Positions 26,204 to 34,733 of a stretch of DNA of 64,000 bases are shown here, one piece after another. This stretch comes from Martinezella hainanensis (GTDB lineage: Bacteria > Pseudomonadota > Alphaproteobacteria > Rhizobiales > Rhizobiaceae), in contig NZ_FMAC01000003.1 in NCBI RefSeq assembly GCF_900094555.1, forward strand, positions 605,850 through 669,849, written 5' to 3'. The notes beneath the pieces are model-generated. The model did no database searches, was not told the DNA's origin, and saw only the letters and a list, made by a program, of their open reading frames with translations. Every line of letters starts with the position of its first letter. Positions within the stretch are counted from its first letter, which is position 1. The translations under genes were made by a program, and so were the position numbers.

Positions 26204-27108
26204 ACCTGCAATTTATCGTTGACGGATTGCTGACAGGCTCGATGATCGGCCTTGGCGCTATCGGCGTGACGCTGACCTACTCGATCCTGCGCTTTTCGAA
26301 TTTCGCCCACGGCGATTTCATGGCGTGGGGCACCTATGCGACGCTTGCGGTTGTCAGCGCCATCGGCGCGGTCTTCGGTAAGGTTGCACCCATTGGCCCG
26401 CTCTCCTTCGGCTGGCCGCTGATCGTGGCGGTGATCGTGGCAATGGGCTTTACTGGCGTCCTTGCCCTTGCGCTCGATAAGGTGCTGTTTGCGAGACTGC
26501 GCACCAAGGGACAGTCGATCATCGTCGTCATGGCAAGCTTCGGCGCTTCCATGGCGCTGCGCAGCCTGCTCGAATTCCTCTTCACCTCGCGCCCGACCTA
26601 TTTCAGCCGCGCGATCCAGATCGCCATGCCCATCGGTTTCGGCATTCGCATCACGCCCGATCAGATTGCCCTTCTGATCGTCACCGCGCTTCTGGTCTTT
26701 GGCGTGCATATACTGATGACCAGAACGCAGACGGGTCGCTCCATGCAGGCGCTCAGCCAGAACCCGGCCCTTGCCCGCGTCGTCGGCATCGATGTCGCCG
26801 GGGTCGTCCGTGTCACCTGGCTGATCGGCGGGGGGCTGGCCTGCGTCGCCGGCGTCATGATCGGCATTCTCGTGCAAATCCGTCCGCTGATGGGCTTCGA
26901 TATGCTGTTGCCGATGTTTGCCGCCGCCATTCTCGGCGGTATCGGCAGCGTGCCGGGCGCGGTTCTCGGCGGCTTGATCATCGGTCTTGCTGAGGCGGCG
27001 GCAGTTCAGCTTGTCGGTGCGGAATGGCGCGCCGCCATCTCCTTCATCATCCTGATGGCCGTCTTGTTCATCCGGCCGATCGGCCTTTTCGGAGTAAGAG
27101 AGCGATGA
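26200..27108 (+). CDS. livH: HAAT ABC importer permease LivH
   Basis: A 302-aa integral membrane protein with about eight hydrophobic helices. It opens FIVDGLLTGSMIGLGAIGVT and contains the conserved FSNFAHGDFMAWGTYATL and QTGRSMQALSQNPALARVVG, the loop that contacts the ATPases. The C terminus holds AILGGIGSVPGAVLGGLIIG. Length and motifs are normal for LivH. It overlaps both neighbours by 4 nt. Confidence 0.93.
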   Translation: MNLQFIVDGLLTGSMIGLGAIGVTLTYSILRFSNFAHGDFMAWGTYATLAVVSAIGAVFGKVAPIGPLSFGWPLIVAVIVAMGFTGVLALALDKVLFARLRTKGQSIIVVMASFGASMALRSLLEFLFTSRPTYFSRAIQIAMPIGFGIRITPDQIALLIVTALLVFGVHILMTRTQTGRSMQALSQNPALARVVGIDVAGVVRVTWLIGGGLACVAGVMIGILVQIRPLMGFDMLLPMFAAAILGGIGSVPGAVLGGLIIGLAEAAAVQLVGAEWRAAISFIILMAVLFIRPIGLFGVRER

Positions 27109-28091
27109 TGGATATTGTTGGCTATGGCGCTTTCTTCCTGACCACGGCGCTGATTTTTTCCTTCATCACGCTTGGGCTGAACCTGCAATGGGGCCTGACC
27201 GGCCTCTTCAATGTCGGGCTGGCCGGCTTCGTCGCCATCGGCGCCTATACCTCGGCCCTGCTGACGACGCCGGATACAGCCGGGCGATTCGGCGGGTTCG
27301 ATCTGCCGATCCTTGTCGGCTGGCTCGGGGCCATGGTCATCGCCGGTCTCGCTGCGGCGATCATCGGCATTGCGACGCTCCGGCTGAAATCGGACTATCT
27401 GGCGATCACCACCTTCGGCGTTGCCGTGGTCGTTCAGCTTGTGGCGCTGAACGCGCAGAAGCTGACTGGCGGTCCCTTCGGCATCGGCTTCATTCCCCGC
27501 CCTTTCTCCAGCCTTGCTGAAACGCCTCTGCTCTTCAATCTTGCCAATCTCGGCGTCGTCGTCGTCATGATGCTGATCGTCTATTTTGCGCTCGAGCATC
27601 TGGCGAAAAGCCCCTGGGGGCGTGTCCTCAAGGCGCTGCGCGAGGACGAGCGCGCTGCCATTTCGCTCGGCAAGAGTGCTCGTTTCTACCGTGTGCAGGC
27701 CTTCGCAGTCGGCGGCGGCATCATGGGGCTTGCCGGTGCCATACAGGCGCATTTCATCGGTTTCATCGCTCCTGACAACTATCTTCCGATCCTGACCTTC
27801 CAGGTCTGGGTCATGCTGATCGTCGGTGGTTCGGGAAGCAACAAGGGAGCTGTTATCGGCAGCATTCTCGTCTGGGGGATATGGGCCGGATCAGGTGCGC
27901 TGACGAGCATCCTGTTTTCGCCGGAGCAGCAGGCACGCGCCGCCTCGCTGCAGATCGTCGCGATCGGCGTCATGCTCTGCATCATTCTGTTGGTGCGCCC
28001 CGGCGGCCTGTTCGGCGACATGCCGAAGCGTCGGCCGGCGGTCGCGCAGCAACCGAAGCCGGTCGCAGATGAGGGCAGCGCCGCTTCATAG
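27105..28091 (+). CDS. livM: HAAT ABC importer permease LivM
   Basis: A 328-aa membrane permease. Early helices include FITLGLNLQWGLTGLFNVGL with FVAIGAYTSALL. The conserved ATPase-coupling loop is GRVLKALREDERAAISLGKS, and the late LivM motif is IVGGSGSNKGAVIGSILVWG. The tail KRRPAVAQQPKPVADE is disordered. ATGATG at 27105/27108 makes the start ambiguous by one codon; 27105 overlaps livH by 4 nt. It is the last liv gene and converges with a sugar-importer gene. Confidence 0.92.
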   Translation: MMDIVGYGAFFLTTALIFSFITLGLNLQWGLTGLFNVGLAGFVAIGAYTSALLTTPDTAGRFGGFDLPILVGWLGAMVIAGLAAAIIGIATLRLKSDYLAITTFGVAVVVQLVALNAQKLTGGPFGIGFIPRPFSSLAETPLLFNLANLGVVVVMMLIVYFALEHLAKSPWGRVLKALREDERAAISLGKSARFYRVQAFAVGGGIMGLAGAIQAHFIGFIAPDNYLPILTFQVWVMLIVGGSGSNKGAVIGSILVWGIWAGSGALTSILFSPEQQARAASLQIVAIGVMLCIILLVRPGGLFGDMPKRRPAVAQQPKPVADEGSAAS

Positions 28092-28175
28092 GACAGCGTC
28101 GATATTGCTCCAACATCGTCTATGTCTTCAAAGAGCGGATCCCGGCAGCGTCGCCGGCGGCAGGACCTGCGGACC

Positions 28176-28997
28176 CTAGCCTTTAACTGCACCTGCAGTC
28201 ATCGAGCCGGATAGCTGTCGATACATTATGAGGCCAAGGAGAGCCGGCGGCAGAGCGCCGAGGATCATGACGGCGGATGCCAGACCCCATTGCACGCCGC
28301 CGCCGCTGGCCGCAAAGAAGAACGAGGCGCCGACCGTCATCGGCACGGCGCGGTTGGTCGTCAGCATCAATCCGAACAGGAATTCGTTCCAGGCTGTGAT
28401 GAAGCCGAAGATGAAGGTGGTGACGAGCGCGGGGCGGATCACCGGACGAATGACGCTGATCATGATCTGGAAAACGCTTGCCCCGTCGACCGTGGCGGCC
28501 TCGTCGAGTTCGATTGGTATGTCGGATATGGCATTGACCAGCATGACCAGCGCCAGCGGAATGTTGACGATCGTCAGGATGAGCCCGAGGCCGATCCGTG
28601 TGTCGAGGAGACCGAGCCACTGATACATCATGTAAAGCGGGATCGCGAAGACAACCAGCGGCACAGCCCGAAGGTTGATGACGAGCGGAAGCAGGATCTT
28701 CTGCCCGGTTTCGCTGCGGGCGATCACATAGGCGGCCGGGAAGGAGAGCAGGATCGCCAGCAGCGTGCCAATGAGCGCTACCACCGTGCTGTTTGCGAGA
28801 TAGAGGAAAATGTTGAAGCGCTCGGTTTCTGTCAGCACCTTCAAATAGTTGTCGAAGGTCGGTTGCTCGATCCACAGGCCGGGGTTGCTGGAAATCTCGC
28901 GCGTTGTCTTGAACGAAGTGATAAGGGTGACGAGGATCGGGAAGTTCGTGGCCAGGACCACGATGCCGTAGACGATCCAGCGCAGAGGCTTCAGCAT
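28176..28997 (-). CDS. CUT1 sugar ABC permease (MalG-like)
   Basis: A 273-aa permease with six membrane helices. The EAA loop that docks to the ATPase is IPIELDEAATVDGASVFQIM, followed by FGFITAWNEFLFGLML, typical of MalG/UgpE proteins. Its gene starts 1 nt beyond the other permease stop. Belongs to the operon running from a UTRA GntR gene at 33723 to here. No ATPase gene is present in this operon. The NanE-NanK fusion two genes upstream points to N-acetylmannosamine or a related amino sugar. Confidence 0.9.
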   Translation of the reverse strand: MLKPLRWIVYGIVVLATNFPILVTLITSFKTTREISSNPGLWIEQPTFDNYLKVLTETERFNIFLYLANSTVVALIGTLLAILLSFPAAYVIARSETGQKILLPLVINLRAVPLVVFAIPLYMMYQWLGLLDTRIGLGLILTIVNIPLALVMLVNAISDIPIELDEAATVDGASVFQIMISVIRPVIRPALVTTFIFGFITAWNEFLFGLMLTTNRAVPMTVGASFFFAASGGGVQWGLASAVMILGALPPALLGLIMYRQLSGSMTAGAVKG

Positions 28998-28998
28998 C

Positions 28999-29865
28999 TC
29001 ATTTCTTCCTTCTCGTACCCAGCCAGTTCAGGCCGTAGAGAACCAGCAGCGATGTGATGAACAGCACGACGGAGGCTGCAACTGCCTTGCCGATGGCGCC
29101 TTCCTTGAAAAAGGCCTGATAGATGTAGATCGATAGCGATGTCGTCGATCCGCCTGCGCCGCTGCCGGTGAGAGCATAGATATTGTCGAACACGCGGAAA
29201 CCGTCGATGAAGCGGATGAAGAAGGCGACGGTCAGCGTTGGCAGCATCAGGGGCAGTTCGATGCGCCATAGCCGCTGAAAGCCGGTTGCGCCATCCAGAG
29301 CGGCCGCCTCGCGTACATCTTCGGGAATGGCGATATAGGCGACGTAAAAGAGCAGAAAGGCAAACGGCGTCCATTGCAGGACTTCGACGACGACGAGCGT
29401 GCGAAAGGCGTTGTTATAGTCGAGGAAGGCCGGGCTGTCTCCGAACCACTCGAAAAGATAATAGGGCACGGGTCCGGCGAATTCATGCAGCACGAGGCGG
29501 TACATCAGACCGACCATGGCGGGCGCGACCATCAATGGCAGCATCAACGGCGCCATCAGGACCGGCCGCGCCGACAGCAGCGGCTTGAGAAAGATCGCCA
29601 GGAAAAGGCCGAGCAGGCACTCCGAGATAGCCGTGATAATGCCAAAGCGGAAGGAGAACCAGACCGATTGCCAGAAGGCCCCATCCGTCAGTGCCGCGAC
29701 ATAGTTACCAAAGCCGCTGATCTCAGGGCTGCGCAAGGTCTCGAACGAAACGGTCGAGACGGAATAAAGAAGATTGAGAAGAGCGGGAAAGCCAAGAAAC
29801 AGCAGCAGAAACCCGACAAGCGGTGCCAGGTAGAGCCTGCCTTCGGCGCGTTTTACAAGAGCCAT
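28999..29865 (-). CDS. CUT1 sugar ABC permease (MalF-like)
   Basis: A 288-aa permease with six helices. It opens with a basic N terminus, then LYLAPLVGFLLLFLGFPALL. The EAA coupling loop is IPEDVREAAALDGATGFQRL, with the final helix SVVLFITSLLVLYGLNWL. It pairs with the 28176 permease to form the membrane channel. A 156-bp gap with a strong stem-loop separates it from the binding-protein gene upstream. Confidence 0.9.
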   Translation of the reverse strand: MALVKRAEGRLYLAPLVGFLLLFLGFPALLNLLYSVSTVSFETLRSPEISGFGNYVAALTDGAFWQSVWFSFRFGIITAISECLLGLFLAIFLKPLLSARPVLMAPLMLPLMVAPAMVGLMYRLVLHEFAGPVPYYLFEWFGDSPAFLDYNNAFRTLVVVEVLQWTPFAFLLFYVAYIAIPEDVREAAALDGATGFQRLWRIELPLMLPTLTVAFFIRFIDGFRVFDNIYALTGSGAGGSTTSLSIYIYQAFFKEGAIGKAVAASVVLFITSLLVLYGLNWLGTRRKK

Positions 29866-29895
29866 GGGGTTCGATCGCAGTGGCCGGATGCCGTC

Positions 29896-29934
29896 AGAGC
29901 CTTTTCGCTTTTCGTCGAATCGCGAAAAGGCTCT
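29896..29934 (-). terminator. Stem-loop between binding protein and permease genes
   Basis: Perfect 13-bp arms AGAGCCTTTTCGC (29896-29908) and GCGAAAAGGCTCT (29922-29934), 13-nt loop. It lies 88 nt after the binding-protein stop within one operon. No T-tract on the minus strand, so read-through is expected; its probable role is stabilising the upstream mRNA as known for malE-malF. Confidence 0.65.
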
Positions 29935-30021
29935 ATTCTTCTGTTTTTACGCAATTTCGGACGGAAAACCGCAATACACTTTTCCTGGAATTGCTCCAAA
30001 GCCGGCACCCGGCCCTTGTCC

Positions 30022-31347
30022 TTATTTCTTCAAAAGATCCTGCATGCCTGCCTTGGTATGGGCAAGCGCATCCTCAAGGCTCTGCTGGCCGGACCAATAG
30101 CCGGTGAACTCCTTGGCCTGCAGCTCGTAGACCGAAAGTGCCTTGGCGGAGGTGGCGCCGGTCATGACATAGCCGTACTTGCTGGCGAACTCGCCGAGTT
30201 TCACGAGATCGGGACGCTCCTTGGCCACCTTGGCGACGACATCCGGCGTCAGGGCAGGCGAGCCGCCGGCGCGCGCATAGGCAAGGGCCGCATCCTCGGA
30301 GGACAGCCACTTGAGGAACTTGATCGCACCCTCCTTGTTCTGCGCGTTCTTGTTCAGGCCAAGGCCTAGGCCGTGAATGTGGTCGGTGCGCCCATTCGGC
30401 CCGGCCGGTGGCGCAACGATGCCGGTGACATCTGCGACGGCGGGGGACTTCTTCGCATCGGTGAGTTCGGCCGCCGCGGCGTTCCATTGCAGGGCGGTTG
30501 CTGCCTGCCCAGAGCTGAAGGCGGCATTGGTTTCGGCATATTCGTAGCTCAGCGAATCCTTCGGCGAGGCGCCGGCGTCGTAAAGCGTCTTGTAGAGCTT
30601 CAATGCTGTCTTATAGGCATCCGAGTCGATCGTGACGTTGCCACTGGCATCCATCCAGTCGCCGCCATAGGAGCGCGGCAGGGATTGGAACACCATCATG
30701 TTGAAGAGAAGGTTCTTCATCTGCAACACGGTGCCATAGCGAACCGGGCTCTGGCGATTGACCTGTTTGCTGAAATAGAGCGAGGTCGCCGCCCAGTCGT
30801 CCCAGGTCCAGTCATCGGGCTGCTTGGGTGCCATCTCCTTGCCGAGATATTTCTTGGCGATCTCGGCATATTTGGCTTTTGCATCGGGATTGGCAATGAG
30901 CGCGTCGACGAGATCCTTGCGGTAGTACATGAAATGCAGCGACAGGTCTGTCGGCACGCCATATTGCTTGCCGTCGAACTGCATCGTCTTCAGCACCGCA
31001 TCGCCGAATACCTTCGAGGCATCGGCACTGAGCTCGATCGGCTCCATATAGGGTGCGTAACGCCCGATCGAATAGGTTGCGACCAGGTTGACGTCGAAGG
31101 CATTGGAGCCGGCCGCCATGTCGGCCTGCAGCTTGTCGAAAAAGCCGTCACGGTTGAAAAACAGGAGCTCGACCCTGTCGGCGTCAGAGGCCGTCTTGTT
31201 GTAGAGATCGGCGGTGGCCCGCAGCGCCGTTTCCTCCGAACCTCCCGGCCAGCCGAGGACGACGACCTTCGCGTTTGCCAGCCCCGGCAGCGCGGTGGCA
31301 GATAGCATCAGGGCGAGCATTGCGGACGATATGTGCTTGAATTTCAT
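30022..31347 (-). CDS. CUT1 sugar ABC binding protein
   Basis: A 441-aa periplasmic protein. The signal peptide is MKFKHISSAMLALMLSATA, cut after ANA near 26. The mature part starts KVVVLGWPGGSEETALRATA and shows the family pattern FFDKLQADMAAGSNAFDVNL and YGVPTDLSLHFMYYRKDLV. Later AAFSGQ-type segments (AAFSSGQAATALQWNAAAA) follow. It is a class II solute-binding protein for oligosaccharides or amino sugars. Encoded between nanEK and the permeases, so the likely ligand is ManNAc or a related sugar. Confidence 0.9.
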   Translation of the reverse strand: MKFKHISSAMLALMLSATALPGLANAKVVVLGWPGGSEETALRATADLYNKTASDADRVELLFFNRDGFFDKLQADMAAGSNAFDVNLVATYSIGRYAPYMEPIELSADASKVFGDAVLKTMQFDGKQYGVPTDLSLHFMYYRKDLVDALIANPDAKAKYAEIAKKYLGKEMAPKQPDDWTWDDWAATSLYFSKQVNRQSPVRYGTVLQMKNLLFNMMVFQSLPRSYGGDWMDASGNVTIDSDAYKTALKLYKTLYDAGASPKDSLSYEYAETNAAFSSGQAATALQWNAAAAELTDAKKSPAVADVTGIVAPPAGPNGRTDHIHGLGLGLNKNAQNKEGAIKFLKWLSSEDAALAYARAGGSPALTPDVVAKVAKERPDLVKLGEFASKYGYVMTGATSAKALSVYELQAKEFTGYWSGQQSLEDALAHTKAGMQDLLKK

Positions 31348-31394
31348 TTCTGTTCCCTTTCCTTATCATTATTGGTCGGGCTAGGCAGGTCTGT

Positions 31395-32909
31395 TTATCG
31401 ATGGCGTCCGGCAAGGTCTGCCGCGCCGATGATGCCGGCATGGGGACCGAGGCTTGCGGCAACCAGGCGCGGCGCCAAATGCGACGGAAGCCCGGCAAGC
31501 TGCACGCCGATGGCTTCGAGATAGCCGGCCGCCAGACCTATGCCGCCGCCGATGACGATGCGTTTCGGTGCAAACATCATCTGGATGTCACGGCATAGAA
31601 GTGCGACGCGCGATGCGGACTGCGTGACGATCGCCTCGGCCCAGCCGGTGCCCTCGCGCGCCTTTCGAAAGATCTCGGGGGCTTCGGCTGGATGCCCGGC
31701 GCGGGCGGCTTCGGCCGCCATCCATCGACCTGAAACGACGTCCTCCAGTGGCGACTGGCCGTGCGTCGGTCCACGGAGCAGGCCGAAATGGCCGGCTACA
31801 CCCAATAGCGGCCGCCCATTGACCACGACGCCACCGCCGATCCCTGTCGATATGGTCAGGAAGACGGTATCCTCGTTGGCGCCGGCGCCGAACCTGTGTT
31901 CGCCCCAGGCTGCTGCCTGAGCATCGTTGAAGGCGAAAGACGGTTTGCCGAAAAGCTTGCTGGCCTGCGCCACCAGCGGGTAGCCGTCCGGGATTGCAAG
32001 CGTTGCGGGATTGAGCGCCGACCAGCGCCCGTCGTCTATAAAGCCGGTTGCGGCGATGCCAACACGTCCGTATTGGCCGATCCAGGACTTTGTGTGCTCT
32101 GCAATGGCTGCAAGCCAGGCGTCTGGACCTGCCTCGCGGCGGGTTGCGATGGTCGTTTTCCCAAGCACTTGCGCGCCCCGAACCAACGCCGCGAGGGTCT
32201 TCGTGCCGCCGATATCGATTGCGAGCGTTGCGCCATCACGCTCGGAGAACGCTGCCGAAACGGCAGCGTCGAACCAGGATGTGACGTGCTCGGTCCGCGT
32301 GATCGCGGAGCCGACGACGACGGCGCCGGCGCCGGCCCGCACGGCATCCGCCGCGTGTTCGGGGGTGCGGATGCGTCCCTCCGCGATCACATGGGGCGTG
32401 AGCTCCCGCATGGCGGCAATCAGTGCGATATCCGGCTCGACAGGCTCGGGGCCACCGACATAGCCTGACATGGTGGTGCCGACGAAGTCGACGCCGGCGC
32501 CGAGCGCGCGTTTCGCATCCTCCAGGCATGAGCAATCGGCCATGGACAAGAGACCGCGCGCCTTGATGGCGGCAAGCAGCGCCTCGATCGTTGCCGGCCG
32601 CGGCCGGTCAGTGGCGTCGAAGGCGATGATGTCGGCGCCGGCATCAGCCAACGCCTCGACGTCGGCGATAAAGGGGGTGATGCGCACCGGGCTGTCATCA
32701 AGGTCACGCTTGATGATACCGATGATCGGCGCGTCGACGGCCGCCCTGACGGCTGCGACATAGGCTGCCGACTCGATGCGGAGCGCCCGGGCGCCGGCGG
32801 CCAGCGCAGCACGCGCAAAGCCGCTGACGAAAATAGCCTCATCCATCGCCCCGCCCGGAACGGGCTGGCATGAGACGATGAGGCTCAGATTGAGATCTTC
32901 CTTGCGCAT
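31395..32909 (-). CDS. nanEK: Bifunctional N-acetylmannosamine-6-phosphate epimerase / N-acetylmannosamine kinase
   Basis: A 504-aa fusion. Residues 1-225 are a NanE-type TIM barrel: LIVSCQPVPG, the conserved Lys67 in GIIKRDL, then AFDATDRPRP, ADCSCLEDAKRAL and VIAEGRIRTPEHA. Residues 226-504 are a ROK kinase starting LAIDIGGTKTLAAL (231-238), with AFNDAQAAAWGEHRFG and [14 protein letters not shown]. It would phosphorylate ManNAc and convert it to GlcNAc-6-phosphate, feeding NagA/NagB. The kinase half lacks the zinc-binding CxCGxxGC: the region reads GHFGLLRGPTHGQSPLEDVVSG instead. The downstream importer and upstream UTRA regulator support amino-sugar use. Confidence 0.9.
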   Translation of the reverse strand: MRKEDLNLSLIVSCQPVPGGAMDEAIFVSGFARAALAAGARALRIESAAYVAAVRAAVDAPIIGIIKRDLDDSPVRITPFIADVEALADAGADIIAFDATDRPRPATIEALLAAIKARGLLSMADCSCLEDAKRALGAGVDFVGTTMSGYVGGPEPVEPDIALIAAMRELTPHVIAEGRIRTPEHAADAVRAGAGAVVVGSAITRTEHVTSWFDAAVSAAFSERDGATLAIDIGGTKTLAALVRGAQVLGKTTIATRREAGPDAWLAAIAEHTKSWIGQYGRVGIAATGFIDDGRWSALNPATLAIPDGYPLVAQASKLFGKPSFAFNDAQAAAWGEHRFGAGANEDTVFLTISTGIGGGVVVNGRPLLGVAGHFGLLRGPTHGQSPLEDVVSGRWMAAEAARAGHPAEAPEIFRKAREGTGWAEAIVTQSASRVALLCRDIQMMFAPKRIVIGGGIGLAAGYLEAIGVQLAGLPSHLAPRLVAASLGPHAGIIGAADLAGRHR

Positions 32910-32958
32910 TCCGCACCCCTTTTGGAGCGCAACGATAGAGAATGATCACCAGAAAGCA

Positions 32959-32979
32959 ACCGGTTTTAAACTGGTATTA
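32959..32979. promoter_or_regulatory. Operator-like inverted repeat upstream of nanEK
   Basis: ACCGGTTTT and AAACTGGT form an imperfect 17-bp palindrome at 32959-32975, overlapping AACTGGTATTA at 32969-32979. The same 11-mer recurs at 33773-33783, upstream of the GntR gene. It lies in the 67-bp gap before nanEK and overlaps the gntR stop codon. Confidence 0.6.
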
Positions 32980-33723
32980 CCTTTGCAGTTCGAAAACGAA
33001 GTCATAGACCTCGCCCTTGTAGCGAGTCTCGCAATATTCGACGATCTCTCCATCGGCGAGAAAACACCGCCGTTCGGTCGTCAGAATTGGCGCGCCAGGC
33101 TCGCAGCGCAGATGCTGCGCATCTTCTGGCGTGGCGGCACGCGCCCGCATGCGCTGAACGGCACGCCTTGGAAGGACGCCGCGCTCGGCAAGCGCTTCGT
33201 AGAGGGAATCGCCGACAAGCGAAGGTGAGGGGAGGAAGCGTACCGGCACGGCGGCATGTTCGACGGCGATCGGGGCGCCGTCGGCCGTCCGCACCCGACG
33301 CATTCGCAGGACCTGCGCATTGGCGGAGATGCCGAGCGCCATCATTTCGGTCGGCGAAGGGCGGGTTAACTGCTTGGAAATCCAGACGCAACCCGGTTCC
33401 ATTCCACGGGCACGCAGGTCCTCGGAGAAACTGGTAAGGGTGGAAAGGGATTTTTCGACGCGGGAGCCGATCTCGCTGCGCGCGCCCTGCCGTCGGCTCA
33501 ACATGCCTTCCTCTTCCAGCATGGCGAGTGCTTTTCGAACTGTGACGCGCGACAGGGAGAGGGTTTCGGCAAGCGATCGCTCGCCCGGCAATACCGAGCC
33601 GGATTTGAAGGCATGGCTGCGAATGGCCGCTTCGATCGCGCTCTTGAGTTGTTTGTAGAGCGGCATCCCCTGAGCGCCGGAAGCCAGCTCTTTCCTCACC
33701 AGTTCGATAATATCAGTTGCCAA
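32977..33723 (-). CDS. GntR-family regulator with UTRA domain (HutC/NagR type)
   Basis: A 248-aa regulator. The winged helix (GSVLPGERSLAETLSLSRVTVRKAL) precedes a UTRA effector domain from about residue 90 (SFSEDLRARGMEPGC) to the end, with TTERRCFLADGEIVEYCETR, the conserved UTRA signature. HutC/NagR members sense amino-sugar phosphates, urocanate and others. First gene of the nan-importer operon; the 11-mer AACTGGTATTA sits both 50 bp upstream of its start and before nanEK, so it is probably autoregulated. Inducer inferred as GlcNAc-6-P or ManNAc-6-P. Confidence 0.9.
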   Translation of the reverse strand: MATDIIELVRKELASGAQGMPLYKQLKSAIEAAIRSHAFKSGSVLPGERSLAETLSLSRVTVRKALAMLEEEGMLSRRQGARSEIGSRVEKSLSTLTSFSEDLRARGMEPGCVWISKQLTRPSPTEMMALGISANAQVLRMRRVRTADGAPIAVEHAAVPVRFLPSPSLVGDSLYEALAERGVLPRRAVQRMRARAATPEDAQHLRCEPGAPILTTERRCFLADGEIVEYCETRYKGEVYDFVFELQR

Positions 33724-33772
33724 GGCAAACTTCCTTTGATGGCACGATGACGAAAATCTCGTCTCGTTCGAG

Positions 33773-33783
33773 AACTGGTATTA
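33773..33783. promoter_or_regulatory. Second copy of the AACTGGTATTA operator element
   Basis: Located 50 bp upstream of the UTRA regulator start and identical over 11 bp to the element before nanEK at 32969-32979. Downstream the sequence reads TATACTGTACAGGT, a looser second half-site. Confidence 0.55.
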
Positions 33784-33823
33784 TACTGTACAGGTTTTTG
33801 CGATCTGTCGAGGCGGACAAAGG

Positions 33824-33855
33824 GCATACCGGTCCGCTGATACGGGCCGGTATGC
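33824..33855 (-). terminator. Stem-loop terminator-like hairpin
   Basis: Arms at 33824-33836 and 33843-33855 pair over 13 positions with one mismatch; the outer part is GCATACCGG and CCGGTATGC. It lies 9 nt downstream of the stop of the 33864-34262 gene. On the minus strand it is followed by CCCTTTG, a weak U-run. Confidence 0.6.
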
Positions 33856-33863
33856 AGTTCGTA

Positions 33864-34262
33864 TTAGGAGGCTAGAGCACGACGTTCGGTCTGTGCCGGC
33901 ATGGCTTTGCCGGGAACCCGCAGAGGGGCCTTCGCGACGACGGGAGAGACGGCAGGTGAAATGCGGGCCGTATTGGCCTTCGCAGCTCCCAGCCAGCGAA
34001 GAATCGCGTCGAAGCCGGGCTGGGCAGCCCGCTTGAATTCCGGGCTCATTTCCTCATCCATGCCGCAGAGCGAGGCAATTTCCTGGAAATCCACACGTCC
34101 TGCCCGAAGAGGGGGACGCGACTGGAAAACGATCAGGCCGATCATGAAGCCTTTGATATTCTCGAAGCTACGCGGCTGAAGCAGCGGCTTGAGCCGCATA
34201 TCGCAAAAATCCGAGATCTTGCGCTGGAAAACGTCAGAGGCAGAGCTTTTCTTTATGGGCAT
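33864..34262 (-). CDS. Hypothetical protein, unknown function
   Basis: A 132-aa basic protein without signal peptide or membrane helix. An N-terminal helical part (KISDFCDMRLKPLLQPRSFE), then FMIGLIVFQSRPPLRAGRVDFQEI and ASLCGMDEEM, ends in an alanine/proline-rich, probably disordered tail (about residues 100-132). ATG at 34262 (MPIKKSSASDV) is the natural start, and a hairpin terminator follows. I do not recognise the family; the RVDFQEIA...CG segment hints at a small DNA-associated domain, but that is a guess. Confidence 0.55.
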   Translation of the reverse strand: MPIKKSSASDVFQRKISDFCDMRLKPLLQPRSFENIKGFMIGLIVFQSRPPLRAGRVDFQEIASLCGMDEEMSPEFKRAAQPGFDAILRWLGAAKANTARISPAVSPVVAKAPLRVPGKAMPAQTERRALAS

Positions 34263-34556
34263 TATTCATTCCTTGCAGGCGACATCATCCAATAGTCGGG
34301 GTGTGGCCCGCTAAAGCACGCAGGTTAACGAAGCGCAAACAACCGACCGATTGGCCGCTTTCAAATCTACGATGCGTCGCCATTTGGCAAGCGAAAGATC
34401 GATCACGCTTCGGTCAGCACCGTCTCCGGCATGAGGTGGCGGCAAAAGGCCAGAAGTCTTGTCGCCAGGCCATCAAGACCATGAAAAAACTGTAACTTGC
34501 CTCCCGCGCCATTGAGAGCGACATTTGCCTCGCGCCGGAATTATGAGGTGAAAGAC

Positions 34557-34733
34557 ATGTCAGTCTTGGAAATGCTAGTCAGACGCCGGATGCAGGAAGA
34601 ATATGCCAAGGGTACATCGCCAGAGCGCATATCGCGTCTCCTGCAGGAATTCTTCAACGGAGCAGAAGCTTCCCAAGCTGATGTCTCCCGTTCAATGGAT
34701 AGTGCCAATGAATTCAAGATTGCAGATGGTTAG
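34557..34733 (+). CDS. Small 58-aa protein
   Basis: Reads MSVLEMLVRRRMQEEYAKG and continues with SPERISRLLQEFFNGAE to the end at residue 58. ATG at 34557 sits after a good GAGGTG ribosome site, which supports translation. It is likely helical, charged and cytosolic. No partner or family is known. Two overlapping hairpins follow at 34749-34792. Confidence 0.5.
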   Translation: MSVLEMLVRRRMQEEYAKGTSPERISRLLQEFFNGAEASQADVSRSMDSANEFKIADG

